This document shows positions 5,689 through 6,000 of a stretch of DNA of 6,000 nt, piece after piece; positions within the stretch are counted from its first letter, which is position 1, and each line of letters starts with the position of its first letter. Position numbers and translations under genes: made by a program. The notes under the pieces are model-generated. The model was not told the DNA's origin. It did not search any database and saw only the letters and a program-made list of their open reading frames with translations. The DNA comes from CAJXSD01 sp964633145 (lineage in GTDB: Bacteria > Pseudomonadota > Alphaproteobacteria > Rhodobacterales > Rhodobacteraceae). The DNA lies in contig CAZWFE010000075.1 in the NCBI GenBank assembly GCA_964633145.1, positions 1 through 6,000 on the forward strand. Reading direction: 5' to 3'.

Positions 5689-6000
5689 AACTGAATTTGT
5701 GATTGCAATTGCTGTTGTGCTGTTTGTGGCCTTTGCCTTGGGCTGGTTTGCGCATCTGATGCTGCAGCGATTTACCCGCGTGTCAAAATCAGATTTGTCC
5801 GAATTTGAACGCATGTCCCAAGAACTGCACGACGCCGAGGAAACGCGCGATCAGGCCATTACATACCTGCAACAGCGCGAGGCGGAATTAACCAGCCAGT
5901 TAAACCAGACCGAGGCGGAACTGCGTGCCGCGATGGAGGGGCTGCGTGAAGCGCGCCTAGAGGCCGAAGAGCTGCGCGTCTATATTGAAGAGCAAAACAG
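5681..6000 (+). CDS. Membrane-anchored coiled-coil protein, 3' end outside window
   Basis: At least 106 codons are open from the ATG at 5681 to the right edge. The protein starts MNRTEFVIAIAVVLFVAFAL, with one membrane helix at about 6-28 ending before the basic QRFTR stretch. A strongly charged helical region rich in Glu, Gln, Leu and Arg follows from about residue 38 to the edge, with leucines and alanines at heptad-like spacing (for example REAELTSQLNQTEAELRAAM, 66-85), which predicts a long coiled coil. I do not recognise a named family and cannot see the C-terminus. It overlaps the OmpA-family stop by 8 bases with AGGG seven bases upstream, so the two are probably co-translated and may act together in the envelope. 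Which side of the membrane carries the coiled coil is uncertain: two Arg residues just after the helix (30 and 33) would favour a cytoplasmic coil, while the short N-terminus also has an Arg. Confidence 0.8.
   Translation, partial: MNRTEFVIAIAVVLFVAFALGWFAHLMLQRFTRVSKSDLSEFERMSQELHDAEETRDQAITYLQQREAELTSQLNQTEAELRAAMEGLREARLEAEELRVYIEEQN

Noticed and set aside
1..6000. CRISPR array, transposon, phage, toxin-antitoxin or secondary-metabolite system
   Set aside because: No regularly spaced repeats, transposase or integrase motifs, tRNA-associated ends or compositional break are visible; the complete genes fit one consistent chromosomal background.

Overview
The window looks like ordinary chromosomal DNA from an alphaproteobacterium, most likely a marine Rhodobacterales (Roseobacter-group) member. 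That placement is inferred from the plant-type glutamate-cysteine ligase, the wording of the UbiA and RsmE proteins and the gene order; no rRNA or other marker is present to confirm it. Coding density is very high, every complete gene reads through without frameshift, and there is no tRNA, rRNA, CRISPR array, insertion sequence or phage gene.

The left half (positions 106-2792) is a leftward gene set: rsmE (16S rRNA uridine methyltransferase), a small unrecognised two-helix membrane protein whose start codon overlaps the rsmE stop as ATGA, and, after a 57-base gap, gshA (first step of glutathione synthesis). Just left of gshA, at the window edge, a Shine-Dalgarno-like sequence and ATG may begin another leftward gene, of which only about seven codons are visible.

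The right half runs rightward. ubiA (4-hydroxybenzoate polyprenyltransferase, ubiquinone synthesis) starts only 11 bases from the rsmE start, head to head, so the promoters of both must lie inside the opposing coding sequences. A 59-base gap carrying two small dyads and a weak sigma-70-like promoter candidate separates ubiA from a 619-residue envelope protein. This protein has a signal peptide, about seven BON-like subdomains arranged as alternating A/B units of about 122 residues, a Pro-rich linker and a C-terminal OmpA-like peptidoglycan-binding domain. Its stop codon overlaps by 8 bases the start of a second envelope gene, a single-helix membrane protein with a long charged coiled coil that runs off the right edge.

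The genes combine housekeeping metabolism (glutathione, ubiquinone, ribosome modification) with a probable envelope-structure pair. I did not find a clear new defence, mobile or regulatory system. The items most worth a second look are the multi-BON/OmpA protein with its overlapping coiled-coil partner, and the uncharacterised membrane protein coupled to rsmE.
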